The notes under the pieces are model-generated. The model was not told where the DNA came from, searched no databases, and saw only the letters and a list, made by a program, of their open reading frames with translations. Both the position numbers and the translations under genes were made by a program. From contig JACKQC010000005.1 of NCBI GenBank assembly GCA_024233085.1, positions 62,001 to 126,000 of the forward strand: a DNA stretch of 64,000 nt, in the 5' to 3' direction. The DNA comes from Akkermansiaceae bacterium (GTDB taxonomy: Bacteria; Verrucomicrobiota; Verrucomicrobiia; Verrucomicrobiales; DEV007). How positions within the stretch are numbered: the first letter of the stretch is position 1; each line of letters opens with the position of its first letter. Positions 43,714 to 51,768 of this stretch are shown here, piece after piece.

Positions 43714-44712
43714 TCACTGGCGACAGCCTTCCAGCAGTCCGCTCAGAAAGTCGGTGATCTTTCGCAGCGCGGCCGCGTGGGGGTTCGAAGGCAGGACGAC
43801 GAGGGATTCGCGGGCGCGTCCGACGAATTCCAATCCGGTTTCGATGGCCGATTCGATGGCGCCTTCGTAGTCGGCGATGTTGGCGAGCGCGGAGAGATCG
43901 ACGGGTTCCTTTTGAAGCAGGAGATTGCTTAGCTTCTCGCGTTGGCGCGGGGTGGCGCTGGCGATGAGGTTGAGAATGGGCAGGGTGAGTTTGCCCTTGT
44001 TGATGTCGGTGCGCAACGTCTTGCCGGCCTCCTCCTCGGAGCCGACGAGGTCGAGACAGTCGTCGTAGATCTGGTAGGCGGTGCCGATGTCGGTGCCGTA
44101 GTCGCGCAGCGCGTTGACCACCGGTTCCGGCTGGCCGTTGAGATAGGCGCCGAGGTCCATCGCCGCGGCGAACAGAGCGGCGGTCTTTTTCCGGATGATG
44201 TCGAAGTAGTCCTCGCGCGACAGTTGAAAGTCGAATCGGCGCTGCGTCTGGATGATTTCGCCGGCACAGACGGCATTGGCGGCCTTCGCGACGCGCCGCC
44301 CGATGGTCTGGTCGTCGAACTCCGTCGAAAGCATGAGCGCGTGGGCGAAGAGCGAGTCGCCCAGCAGCACGCTGAGGGCGTTTCCCCATTTTGCGTTGGC
44401 GGTCGGGGCGAGCCGCCGGATTTCGGCGCCGTCGATGATGTCGTCGTGAACGAGCGTGGCGATGTGGATCAACTCCAGGGTGACGGCGATCTTGTGATGA
44501 TCGGCGGTGACCGCGCCGGTGGCGCCGCCGGCGAGAAAGGTGAGGGCGGGGCGGATACGTTTGCCGCTGGTGCCGCACACGTAGGCCACATAGGGCTCAA
44601 CGGAGGGATCGAAGGCGCGCGCCTGCCCACGAATCGCTTTCTCGACGCGTTCGAGATCGGGTTTCAGCAACTGAAAGGGGAACAGGGCGGCGACGGACGA
44701 GGTGCGGCTCAT
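43714..44712 (-). CDS. Polyprenyl diphosphate synthase
   Basis: A 332-residue trans-isoprenyl diphosphate synthase. The first aspartate-rich motif is HDDIID (D90, D91, D94), and the second is YDDCLD (D217, D218, D221). GKRIRPALTFLAGG near residue 50 binds the diphosphate. It condenses isopentenyl diphosphate units onto an allylic primer. The length and the single-copy context suit a long-chain enzyme for the menaquinone or ubiquinone side chain (HepT/IspB type), but the chain length cannot be read from sequence alone. The residue before FARM is small (LIHIATLVHDD), consistent with long products. A palindrome, TTGTGAAAAATTTCACAA, lies 22 bp upstream of the ATG. Confidence 0.92.
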   Translation of the reverse strand: MSRTSSVAALFPFQLLKPDLERVEKAIRGQARAFDPSVEPYVAYVCGTSGKRIRPALTFLAGGATGAVTADHHKIAVTLELIHIATLVHDDIIDGAEIRRLAPTANAKWGNALSVLLGDSLFAHALMLSTEFDDQTIGRRVAKAANAVCAGEIIQTQRRFDFQLSREDYFDIIRKKTAALFAAAMDLGAYLNGQPEPVVNALRDYGTDIGTAYQIYDDCLDLVGSEEEAGKTLRTDINKGKLTLPILNLIASATPRQREKLSNLLLQKEPVDLSALANIADYEGAIESAIETGLEFVGRARESLVVLPSNPHAAALRKITDFLSGLLEGCRQ

Positions 44713-44734
44713 GCGAATGGGACGAGGAAAAGGC

Positions 44735-44752
44735 TTGTGAAAAATTTCACAA
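44735..44752. promoter_or_regulatory. Operator-like palindrome before polyprenyl synthase
   Basis: TTGTGAAAAATTTCACAA has perfect 8-bp arms (TTGTGAAA / TTTCACAA) around two bases. It stands 22-40 bp upstream of the start codon, in an AT-rich island of GC-rich DNA. The symmetry and position suit a dimeric repressor site overlapping the promoter. The TGTGA/TCACA half-sites recall CRP/FNR-type operators but with a shorter spacer. No U-rich end is present, so it is not an intrinsic terminator of araD. Confidence 0.5.
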
Positions 44753-44857
44753 AGGGGAACGGCCACTTCTCGGGCCGCTCGCGTCGATTTTCAAAAAGAA
44801 TTACGTCAAAATCCCCCCGAGGGGAACGGCGAAATCCGAACGAATGGCTGGGGACGA

Positions 44858-45559
44858 TCAGGATTTTTGCCCGTAGTAGGCGTCCGGACCGTGCTTGCGG
44901 CGGTAATGCTTTTCGAGCAGATGCGGTGGCAGGCCGGGCTGGGCGGGATCGAGCCGCCAGGTGCCCAGCGCCATCTCGCAGCAGACTTCCAGCGCGACGG
45001 CATTGGTCACGGCCCCTTCGGCATTCCGACCCCAGGTGAAAGGAGCATGGAACCGCTGAAAACACGCCGGCATCGCCATCGGATCCAGCCCGGCCTCGCG
45101 AAACCGCTCGGCGATCGCCAGTCCGGTGTTCGTTTCGTAGTCGTCGGCCACCTCCGCCGCGGTCAACTCCCGGACAACGGGCACGGCGCCGTGGAAGTGG
45201 TCGGCGTGCGTGGTCCCCTGACAGGGAAGCTCCCGGCCCGCCTGCGAAAATATCGTCGCATGGACGGAATGGGTGTGGCACACGCCGCCGATACCGGGGA
45301 ATTCGCGGTAGAGTATCCGATGGGTCGGGGTGTCGGAGGACGGGTTCAGTTCGCCCTCGACCACCTCGCCGTCCAGATCCACCACCACCAGGTGCTCGGC
45401 CGCGAGATCCTCGTAGGCGACGCCGCTGGGTTTGATGACGAACAGGCCCGCGTCCCGGTCGATCCCCGAGACATTTCCCCAGGTCAGGCGCACCAGTCCC
45501 TCGGTCCGGAGCCTGAGATTGGCTTCCAGGACGAGCCGGCGGAGTTCGGGAAGGCGCAT
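44858..45559 (-). CDS. araD: L-ribulose-5-phosphate 4-epimerase AraD
   Basis: A 233-residue class II aldolase-fold enzyme, the same length as E. coli AraD (231). The zinc ligands fall in the expected places: VCHTHSVHA (H95, H97) and RFHAPFTWG (H171). LTWGNVSGID, SSDTPTHRILY and QGTTHADHFHG match the substrate-binding regions. It interconverts L-ribulose 5-phosphate and D-xylulose 5-phosphate in arabinose and ascorbate pathways. No araA, araB or ula genes lie nearby, so it serves a dispersed pathway here. The ATG at 45559 fits the family start, though the frame is open 36 bases further. Confidence 0.92.
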   Translation of the reverse strand: MRLPELRRLVLEANLRLRTEGLVRLTWGNVSGIDRDAGLFVIKPSGVAYEDLAAEHLVVVDLDGEVVEGELNPSSDTPTHRILYREFPGIGGVCHTHSVHATIFSQAGRELPCQGTTHADHFHGAVPVVRELTAAEVADDYETNTGLAIAERFREAGLDPMAMPACFQRFHAPFTWGRNAEGAVTNAVALEVCCEMALGTWRLDPAQPGLPPHLLEKHYRRKHGPDAYYGQKS

Positions 45560-45653
45560 GATCGTATCGGAAAAAAGAGAAGATGAAAAAAACACCGGAT
45601 GGCCCGAACGCGACGAAAAACCGCGGGACCTCCGATTTTCGCGCTGGCTTGGA

Positions 45654-46838
45654 TCACCAGCCGGCCATCGCCTGAACCGTGTGGCCCTTCAGGTATTCGG
45701 TCTCCGGCAGGGTCGGAATGACGGGGTGATCCCGCCGTTGCCCGTGCGTGGCGAGGAGACGGACGGTCTGTTTCGCGTCGACGGAGGCGTCGCACAACAC
45801 CTGGAGAAATTCCCCGCGGCTCACGTGGTGCGAGCAGCAAAAGGTCGCCAGAATGCCGTCGCGGGCCAGCAGTTTCAGGGCGCGCAGATGGATTTCCTTG
45901 TAGCCGCGGAGGGCGTCGTTCAGCGATTTCCGGTTGCGGGTGAAACTCGGGGGATCGAGCACGATCAGGTCGTAGGGGCCTTCCTCGCCGGGGGAGAGCG
46001 CCGACTCGGCTTTCTTGAGCAAATCGAAGGCGTTCGCCGCCACGAAGTCGATCGTCAAGCCGTTGGCGGCGGCGTTGACGCGGGCCGTCGCGATGGCCGA
46101 CTCGCTGGAATCCACCGCGGTGACGCTCGCGGCGCCCGCGCGCGCGCAATGGAGAGCGAAACCGCCCTGGTTGCAAAAGCAGTCGAGCACCCGGGCGCCT
46201 TTGGCGAGGGCCGCGACGGCCGCGTAGTTGTCGATCTGGTCGAGGTAGATGCCCGTTTTCTGACCCTCCAGCAGATCGACGGTCTGTCGCACTCCGAGCA
46301 CTTCGATTTCGAGGGGACCCGGCGAGGCGCCATGCAACACACCCGTGACCGCCTCCAACCCCTCGGCCTTGCGAATCGGCGAGTCGTTTCGCTCGATGAT
46401 CGATTTCGGCTGAAAAACAGCGTTCAATCCTTTGACAATCAGTTTTTTTCGCTGATCCATGGCCATTGTCAGCGTCTGAAGGACGAAATGCGGGCCGTAG
46501 CGATCGATCACCAATCCGGGCAGACCGTCGGCCTCGCTCCAGACCAGGCGGTAAACGGGCTCGGAGAATCCCATCGCCTCCCGCAGCGTGAGCGCCCGTT
46601 CGATTCGGCGTTGGAAAAAGTCCGCGTCCAGATCCTGTTTTCGCCGCGAGAAACGGCGGGCCACGATTTGCGAGTGCGGATTGTAGATCGCCGAACCGAG
46701 CGGCCGGTTTTTAACGTTCTGGAGTTGGACGACCGCGCCCGGTTGTGGATCGCCCAGCACACGCTGCACTTCGGTCGCGTAGACCCATTCGTGACCATGA
46801 AAGAGGCGGGCGCGGGGCTTGATGACGAGCGTGGACAT
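45654..46838 (-). CDS. RlmI-like rRNA (cytosine-C5) methyltransferase
   Basis: A 394-residue protein built like RlmI: an N-terminal PUA domain (LVIKPRARLFHGHEWVYATE to about residue 75), a linking domain, and a Rossmann SAM-methyltransferase fold. VLDCFCNQGGFALHCARAGA is motif I, and IVLDPPSFTRNRK holds the DPPSF loop. FCCSHHVSRGEF contains the cysteine expected for m5C chemistry. RlmI makes m5C1962 in 23S rRNA in E. coli. Whether this protein has exactly that target is an inference. The ATG at 46838 directly begins the PUA strand. Confidence 0.88.
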   Translation of the reverse strand: MSTLVIKPRARLFHGHEWVYATEVQRVLGDPQPGAVVQLQNVKNRPLGSAIYNPHSQIVARRFSRRKQDLDADFFQRRIERALTLREAMGFSEPVYRLVWSEADGLPGLVIDRYGPHFVLQTLTMAMDQRKKLIVKGLNAVFQPKSIIERNDSPIRKAEGLEAVTGVLHGASPGPLEIEVLGVRQTVDLLEGQKTGIYLDQIDNYAAVAALAKGARVLDCFCNQGGFALHCARAGAASVTAVDSSESAIATARVNAAANGLTIDFVAANAFDLLKKAESALSPGEEGPYDLIVLDPPSFTRNRKSLNDALRGYKEIHLRALKLLARDGILATFCCSHHVSRGEFLQVLCDASVDAKQTVRLLATHGQRRDHPVIPTLPETEYLKGHTVQAMAGW

Positions 46839-46918
46839 GTCGATGACCGATGAAGAGAATGGGCGGGAAATGCCGCCCGGTGCCCGGCGGGGCCGGGGAA
46901 CGGTGAAATTCCCTTCAA

Positions 46919-46940
46919 AAACCGATCACGCAATCGGTTT
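46919..46940 (-). terminator. Hairpin terminator of the kamA-like gene
   Basis: On the minus strand AAACCGAT-TGCGTG-ATCGGTTT has perfect 8-bp arms, begins two bases after the TAA stop and runs into five Ts. This fits a short Rho-independent terminator. A second GC hairpin (46861-46878, GGGCGG/CCGCCC) lies just beyond, in the leader of the methyltransferase gene. Confidence 0.65.
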
Positions 46941-46942
46941 CG

Positions 46943-48211
46943 TTACAGATAAGCCGCCGGCTCCGGGGAGGGGGCCGATTTGGCGCCCGGCTCGGGATAC
47001 TCGAAAATCTCGCCCTCGTAGTTGCGGATGAGCACGCGTTCGTCGTTGCGCTGGAGGACGTAGTCGGGATTGACCGGCACCTTGCCGCCGCCGCCCGGCG
47101 CGTCGATGACAAACTGCGGCACCGAATACCCCGTGGTGTGGCCGCGCAGGCCCTGAATGATCTCGATACCCTTCGCGACCGGCGCGCGAAGATGCGACGA
47201 GCCGCGGATCAGGTCCATCTGGTAGAGGTAATAGGGACGCACCCGGCACATCAGCAGCTTGTGAACCAGCGCCCGCATGGTATCGAGATCGTCGTTCACG
47301 CCCCGGAGCAGCACGCTCTGGTTGCCCAGCGGGACGCCCGCGTCCGCCAGCCGGCCCAGCGCCTCGCGAACCTCGGTGGTCAGCTCGCGGGGGTGATTGG
47401 CGTGAACGCTGATGAAGAGCGGGTGATATTTTCGCAGCATTTCGCATAGCGCCGGCGTGATACGCTGCGGCAGGAAAAGGGGCACCCGCGACCCGATCCG
47501 GAGAAACTCGATGTGCTCCATCGCCCGGAGCCGCGACAGAATCCGCTCCAGCTTCGCGTCGGAGAAAAGCAGCGGATCCCCACCCGAGAGCAGGACATCG
47601 CGCACCTCCGTGTGTTCCTCGAGATAGCGGTAGGTCGCCTCGAAATCCGTCTCCAACTCCTGCTCGCCCGCGCCGCTGACCACCCGGCTGCGCGTGCAGT
47701 AGCGGCAGTAGGAGGCGCAACGGTCCGTCACCAGGAAGAGCACCCGGTCCGGATAACGGTGCACCAGACCCGGCACCGGCATGTGGGCGTCCTCGCCGCA
47801 GGGGTCGGCCAGTTCGTGGACGTTTTCGAGGGTTTCCTCCACCCGCGGGATCACCTGGCGGCGAATCGGGCAGTCGGGATTGTCGCGCTCGATCAGGTTG
47901 AAAAAGTGGGGCGTGATCGCCATCGCCAGCTTCGTGCCGGAAAGGATGACGCCGTTGCGTTCTTCCGGTGCGAGTTCCAGATGCTCCTCCAACTGCGCCA
48001 GCGTGGAAATCCGGTTCTTGAGCTGCCAGAGGTGGTCGTTCCACTGCTCCGGGGCGATCGCCCGATCCCGCCAATAGCCCGGCGCGTGCGAACGAAACGC
48101 CTTGTCGGGATGCGGCGGCGGGGGAGGCTGCATTCGGGAAGGGGCGGCGGGGGACGAAACCGCGTCGGCGGAGGCTGATGCCGAAAGGGAATTTAGGGAA
48201 AGGACGCTCAT
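46943..48211 (-). CDS. KamA-family lysine 2,3-aminomutase (radical SAM)
   Basis: A 422-residue radical SAM protein. VTDRCASYCRYCTRSR holds the CxxxCxxC cluster (C165, C169, C172) that binds the 4Fe-4S centre and SAM. Downstream are LLSGGDPLLFSD, FISVHANHPRELT, GNQSVLLRGVND and the PLP-lysine segment APGGGGKVPVNPDY. Length and the C-terminal region fit lysine 2,3-aminomutase (alpha- to beta-lysine) better than the shorter EpmB. No EF-P, epmA or lysine fermentation genes are nearby. In many PVC bacteria such enzymes may make beta-lysine as an osmolyte, but the acetyltransferase usually paired with it is not visible here. The start ATG at 48211 is followed by a poorly conserved Ser/Ala/Pro-rich leader, so the Met at residue 27 is an alternative. 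Confidence 0.88.
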   Translation of the reverse strand: MSVLSLNSLSASASADAVSSPAAPSRMQPPPPPHPDKAFRSHAPGYWRDRAIAPEQWNDHLWQLKNRISTLAQLEEHLELAPEERNGVILSGTKLAMAITPHFFNLIERDNPDCPIRRQVIPRVEETLENVHELADPCGEDAHMPVPGLVHRYPDRVLFLVTDRCASYCRYCTRSRVVSGAGEQELETDFEATYRYLEEHTEVRDVLLSGGDPLLFSDAKLERILSRLRAMEHIEFLRIGSRVPLFLPQRITPALCEMLRKYHPLFISVHANHPRELTTEVREALGRLADAGVPLGNQSVLLRGVNDDLDTMRALVHKLLMCRVRPYYLYQMDLIRGSSHLRAPVAKGIEIIQGLRGHTTGYSVPQFVIDAPGGGGKVPVNPDYVLQRNDERVLIRNYEGEIFEYPEPGAKSAPSPEPAAYL

Positions 48212-48334
48212 TGTCAACGCAGGCGCCGGTTGCGACGCCCTCCGCGTCCGGGCCTTACAAAAAAATGCCGCGCGCGACGCGATTCTGGTGGCGCCGAGCG
48301 GCAAGCCAAGCATCTTGAGTTGAGCGTATTGCCA

Positions 48335-48976
48335 ATGTTTCCAAGAATTCTGCGTGAAATCGCGCGCCCCCACTGGGCGCGCATCATCCTCGAAATCAAA
48401 CAGTCCGACGGCGGCCTCTCCGTGCCCGAACTCGCCGCGCGGATGAAAATGAGCTACATGGGCATCAAGAAACACTGCGTCGCCCTCGACAAGCTCGGTT
48501 ATCTCACCACGTGGCGTCAGCCGAAGCAGGTCGGGCGCCCGGAAAAAATCTACCGCCTCGGCGAGAAGGCCGCCCTCCTGTTTCCCGGAATCGGCGACGA
48601 GATGGCCCTCGCCCTGCTGGAGACGGCCACCCAATTCGATTTCAACGCCGCCGAAAAGCTCTTCTTCGCCTATTTCCAGAAGCGTGCCGAGCATTACGCC
48701 AAGAAAGCCACCGGCGAATCCGTCGCCGATCGCGCCCGGGAACTCGCCAAACTCCGCGACCGCGAAGGCCATCTCTCCCGCTGCGTCGAGGAAGCCGGAA
48801 ACGGGCTGCGCATCGTCGAATTCCACAACCCGCTCCAGGCTATCTTCGCGCGTTACCCGAACGTGGAGCGGATGGAGGAGCAGCTATTCGAGCGACTCCT
48901 CGGCGCTCCCGTGACCCGCGTCGAGATCGAGTCCGCCGGCGGCCAGAGACGCGTGGAGTTTGCGATCGGCGGGTGA
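48335..48976 (+). CDS. Winged-helix transcriptional regulator
   Basis: A 213-residue protein. Residues 10-85 form a winged helix: HWARIILEIKQSDGGLSVPE, then LAARMKMSYMGIKKHCVALD as the recognition helix, then LGYLTTWRQPKQVGRPEKIY as the wing. This resembles DeoR/SufR-type regulators whose target is set by a C-terminal sensor. The remaining helical part (90-213) has no recognisable ligand site. It has only one cysteine pair-like position and lacks the four-cysteine cluster of SufR. It is divergent from the kamA-like gene across 123 bp and could regulate it. The ATG at 48335 is the start that opens the conserved helix. Confidence 0.78.
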   Translation: MFPRILREIARPHWARIILEIKQSDGGLSVPELAARMKMSYMGIKKHCVALDKLGYLTTWRQPKQVGRPEKIYRLGEKAALLFPGIGDEMALALLETATQFDFNAAEKLFFAYFQKRAEHYAKKATGESVADRARELAKLRDREGHLSRCVEEAGNGLRIVEFHNPLQAIFARYPNVERMEEQLFERLLGAPVTRVEIESAGGQRRVEFAIGG

Positions 48977-48999
48977 GCGATAGGCGGCGGATTTTTGGG

Positions 49000-49051
49000 A
49001 ACCACGGATTTCGCGGATGGGCACGGATTCGCTTTTGAATTCCGTGAATCA
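49000..49051. repeat. CACGGATT-type repeat, copy 1
   Basis: ACCACGGATTTCGCGGATGG followed by GCACGGATTC gives three tandem versions of a 10-base word. A partial inverse (GAATTCCGTGAATC) follows after a short loop. Its end supplies the stop codon region of the pseudopilin-like gene (TGA at 49049-49051, minus strand). A second element of this family is at 62185-62286. Confidence 0.55.
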
Positions 49052-49663
49052 CCAAGTGTTGATATTGTCGTCCCAAGTGTTCGGGTCGCCATCCGGACCA
49101 GCCGACCAGACGATCGTGGTTTGTCGGATCTCGGTGTGGCGCCCGTTCGCCGCGGGTATCGAAATTCGATCGTTGTTGTTGGTGTCGATTATTATGTGAA
49201 AGTAATTCCCCCACGGGTCGAAGAGTTCCACCGCCGCGCCGGAGTGGCGAAGTCCGCCTCCAAACTTTCCTCCTTCGATTGGTCGGGCGTGATCATCGTC
49301 AAAAAAGCAAATCTCTCGCGGACTATCGAAAGTAGACGGCCGAGTTTGATTCGGCGGAGGGCACAACTTTTGCATTAGCGCGTTGTCTGAAATAAAGTGT
49401 GTGTCCCCGCCATTGTTTTCGCGCGGCTCAACGGGGTAGCGGCGGTATTCGGTAAAATAGGCGAGAATTGCATGCTTAAGCCCGAAAGCTTGATTCTTGG
49501 CCCGGGATCGGTTGTTCAGATGACAACGAGAAAGAAAACCCGGAGGGATCGACACGAGAGCCAAAAGGATGAAAGCCAGTGCCCAACCGAAAAACTTGGA
49601 GAGCCATCGAATTCGCGAGCTACCGTCAGATGACATTCTTTTTGCCTCGGATTCATCTCTCAT
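49049..49663 (-). CDS. Pseudopilin-like (GspG-type) protein, atypical
   Basis: A 204-residue protein with lower GC than its neighbours. The N-terminal helix KFFGWALAFILLALVSIPPG is hydrophobic, but there is no G|FTLxE-type prepilin cleavage motif. The following NNRSRAKNQAFGLKHAILAY resembles the post-helix region of GspG. The C-terminus has DPWGNYFHIIIDTNNNDRIS and VWSAGPDGDPNTWDDNINTW, the calcium-binding-loop-like end of type II secretion pseudopilins. It is probably a derived, membrane-anchored relative rather than a processed subunit. Both the odd composition and the stop codon inside a repeat point to acquisition or rearrangement. An ATG at 49636 is an alternative start. Confidence 0.68.
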   Translation of the reverse strand: MRDESEAKRMSSDGSSRIRWLSKFFGWALAFILLALVSIPPGFLSRCHLNNRSRAKNQAFGLKHAILAYFTEYRRYPVEPRENNGGDTHFISDNALMQKLCPPPNQTRPSTFDSPREICFFDDDHARPIEGGKFGGGLRHSGAAVELFDPWGNYFHIIIDTNNNDRISIPAANGRHTEIRQTTIVWSAGPDGDPNTWDDNINTW

Positions 49664-49748
49664 GCTGAAGGATTTCCAAAAAGTAATTACATTGTCAATA
49701 CGAAATTCTTAACCCAGATTTTCGCGAATCTAACGGGATTGGCTCCTG

Positions 49749-49790
49749 AACCCAACAGGGTTGCCTCCCCGACCTAACAGGGTTGAGTCC
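49749..49790. repeat. AACAGGGTT element, copy 5 (direct halves)
   Basis: Two halves, AACCCAACAGGGTTGCCTCC and GACCTAACAGGGTTGAGTCC, lie in the same orientation rather than inverted, unlike the other copies. The second half codes for the last residues (RTQPC) and the TAG stop of the flavin monooxygenase on the minus strand. Confidence 0.75.
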
Positions 49791-51039
49791 TGTCTTCGGC
49801 GGTTGATTCCCTTGCCGAAGGTGGTCCGGAAGCGGCGGGCGGGGGCAGCATCGCGAAATTTCGGGCCAACCAGGGACGGATGGGAGGGATTCGGAGACAC
49901 CGGTCGATCGCCCAGTCCCGGAGGCGCGCGGAAAACGCGCCGCGCCGGGTGCCGATCCACATGCAGATGGCGGCGAAGCGTCCCGCGCGGCGGAAGGCCA
50001 GCCGGCGCCGGGATTCATAGGATCGGAATTCGGCGTCGGGGGCGGCGCCCTCCCGCAGAATCCGGCGCAGGCGCCCGGCCAGATCCTCGGCGTCGGCGAG
50101 GCCGGTGTTCATCCCTTGGCCGCCGATGGGGCTCATGACGTGCGCGGCGTCGCCGCAGAGAATGGTGCGGCCGGAAAAGAAACGGTCGGCCAGCAGCCAC
50201 TGCGGCTGGAAGGCGCTCCAGCCATCGAGCCGGTCGCGGTCGTCGGGTGCCCAGCCCGTGCGTTCGTGGATGGAGGCGAGGTTGATCTCCGAGGAAACTT
50301 CCGCCTCCGGCGAACGATCGCCGATCAACTGGGCGATCCAGCGGCGCTTGCCGCCCGGAAGCGGGAAGGATTCGACAGTGCCGCGTCGGGAAAAGTAGAG
50401 CTGCGCCACCGCGCCATGCGGGGAACGGTCCACGAAATCTGTCATGGCGAAGCGACAGGGATACGGGTGGATCTCGCACCCGATGCCGGCCATGCCGCGC
50501 AGATCGCTCGCGGCGCCGTCGCAGGCGACCACCCAGGGAGCGCGGGCGGCGGGACACGCGGGGTCGGCGCAGCGGACGAGGGCGGTTCCTTTCTCCGTCT
50601 CGACCGCGGTGGCGGCGTGGCCGCGGCGCAGCGTGACGCGGGTGTGCCGGGTAACGTGATCTTCGAGGATGGCTTCGAAATCGGACTGTGGCAGGGACAG
50701 GATGAACGGGTAATCCCCCGGGATTCCGTGAAACTGAAGGTCGCCGATGACGCGGTCGTTTCCATGCACGATGGCGTCCTGGATTCGCAGCCCGGCCTCG
50801 ATGCAGGGGCGATCGAGACCGAGTGTGGCGAGGATGCGGAGCGATGGTGGTGTGATGCCGATGGCGCGGGAGAGCGCGGAGCGGGCGGTGCGTTTCTCCA
50901 GCACAAGAACGCGAAAGCCTTCTCGATCAAGCAGCGCGGCCAGGGTCAGGCCGACGGGCCCGGCTCCGACGACAATGACGTCATAATCCGGCGCCGCCGC
51001 CGTGGTGACCGGGGCGTAGAGGGAGTCTGGGGTGTCCAT
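49774..51039 (-). CDS. FAD-dependent monooxygenase (UbiH/PHBH group)
   Basis: A 421-residue class A flavoprotein monooxygenase. VIVVGAGPVGLTLAALLDRE is the ADP-binding GxGxxG motif, VVACDGAASDLRGMAG the DG motif and ILCGDAAHVMSPIGGQGMNT the GD motif, all in the family order. Members hydroxylate aromatic or quinone substrates with NAD(P)H and O2. No ubiquinone or aromatic-degradation genes are adjacent, so the substrate is unknown. The C-terminal residues RTQPC and the stop come from a dispersed repeat, so the natural C-terminus may have been altered. It is followed, in its own direction, by the pseudopilin-like gene after a 110-bp gap. Confidence 0.9.
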   Translation of the reverse strand: MDTPDSLYAPVTTAAAPDYDVIVVGAGPVGLTLAALLDREGFRVLVLEKRTARSALSRAIGITPPSLRILATLGLDRPCIEAGLRIQDAIVHGNDRVIGDLQFHGIPGDYPFILSLPQSDFEAILEDHVTRHTRVTLRRGHAATAVETEKGTALVRCADPACPAARAPWVVACDGAASDLRGMAGIGCEIHPYPCRFAMTDFVDRSPHGAVAQLYFSRRGTVESFPLPGGKRRWIAQLIGDRSPEAEVSSEINLASIHERTGWAPDDRDRLDGWSAFQPQWLLADRFFSGRTILCGDAAHVMSPIGGQGMNTGLADAEDLAGRLRRILREGAAPDAEFRSYESRRRLAFRRAGRFAAICMWIGTRRGAFSARLRDWAIDRCLRIPPIRPWLARNFAMLPPPAASGPPSARESTAEDRTQPC

Positions 51040-51078
51040 GGGGTCTCCGGAAGTGGCCGAAGCCGGGCGCCGTCGCCG

Positions 51079-51711
51079 TCAGGCGCCGGGCTTCAGGGTA
51101 ATGGTGGCGCGGACCTGGATGGTGTCCTTCACTTTGATGAAACCCAACACGGTGGGCACGGTGATACCGGAGGCTTTCAGGGAGACGGGAAAGGTGACGA
51201 CCAGGGTGACGGTTTCGCCCTTTTTCGACCACGATTCGACGGTGCCGTCGAGGCGCTGGGTCTTGCCGAGGGTGGTGAGCTTGAACGGGATGACCGAGGG
51301 TTTCGGCAGCCGGCCCTCCCATTCGGCGCGGGTGGAGGCGATCTTGAGGCCCGAGAGGGCGACCGAGATTTTGGGGTGGGACTCGACTTCCAGGCACTCG
51401 CGCATCTTGGCGTCGCGTTTCTCGTCGTCGGTGTCCATTTTCGAGGCGGTCACGGCGATGACGGCGTCGAGCACGGCGTCCCCGCGCGCGTCGGGGTTGG
51501 TGACCGTGAGGGTGAAGGGCGCGGCGTTCACCTTGCCCTTGAAATCGTGGAGCGTGGATTTGCCGAGGAACTCGATGGCGCAGGCGCCGGACCATTTCTC
51601 CGTGTCGGGATTTTTGGCCTGGCCGAGGGCGCGCGGGGAGAATCCGAGGGCGGACAGCGTCGCGAGTATGGCGAAGCCGCGGAAAAAGGACGGGGAGGGA
51701 AAAAATTTCAT
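51079..51711 (-). CDS. YceI-like periplasmic protein
   Basis: A 210-residue exported protein: a signal peptide (FFRGFAILATLSALGFSPRALG), then a YceI-type lipocalin-like barrel. Family-like parts are GACAIEFLGKSTLHDFKGKV, LDAVIAVTASKMDTDDEKRD, MRECLEVESHPKISVALSGL and the end KVKDTIQVRATITLKPG. YceI proteins bind isoprenoid-like lipids or amphiphiles in the periplasm. The ligand here is unknown. I chose ATG 51711 over the upstream ATG at 51747 because the hydrophobic signal starts there. It is 39 bp downstream (on the minus strand, before the monooxygenase) and may be co-transcribed with it. Confidence 0.85.
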   Translation of the reverse strand: MKFFPSPSFFRGFAILATLSALGFSPRALGQAKNPDTEKWSGACAIEFLGKSTLHDFKGKVNAAPFTLTVTNPDARGDAVLDAVIAVTASKMDTDDEKRDAKMRECLEVESHPKISVALSGLKIASTRAEWEGRLPKPSVIPFKLTTLGKTQRLDGTVESWSKKGETVTLVVTFPVSLKASGITVPTVLGFIKVKDTIQVRATITLKPGA

Positions 51712-51768
51712 CGAAACGATCGGCGAAATCGGCGCGCCGAACCTCAAGATCGGGCAAGGGTTTCGATT

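Noticed and set aside
44735..44752. TTGTGAAAAATTTCACAA as an intrinsic terminator of araD
   Set aside because: The palindrome is too short and AT-rich for a stable hairpin, lies over 100 bp past the araD stop, and has no U-tract. An operator fits better.
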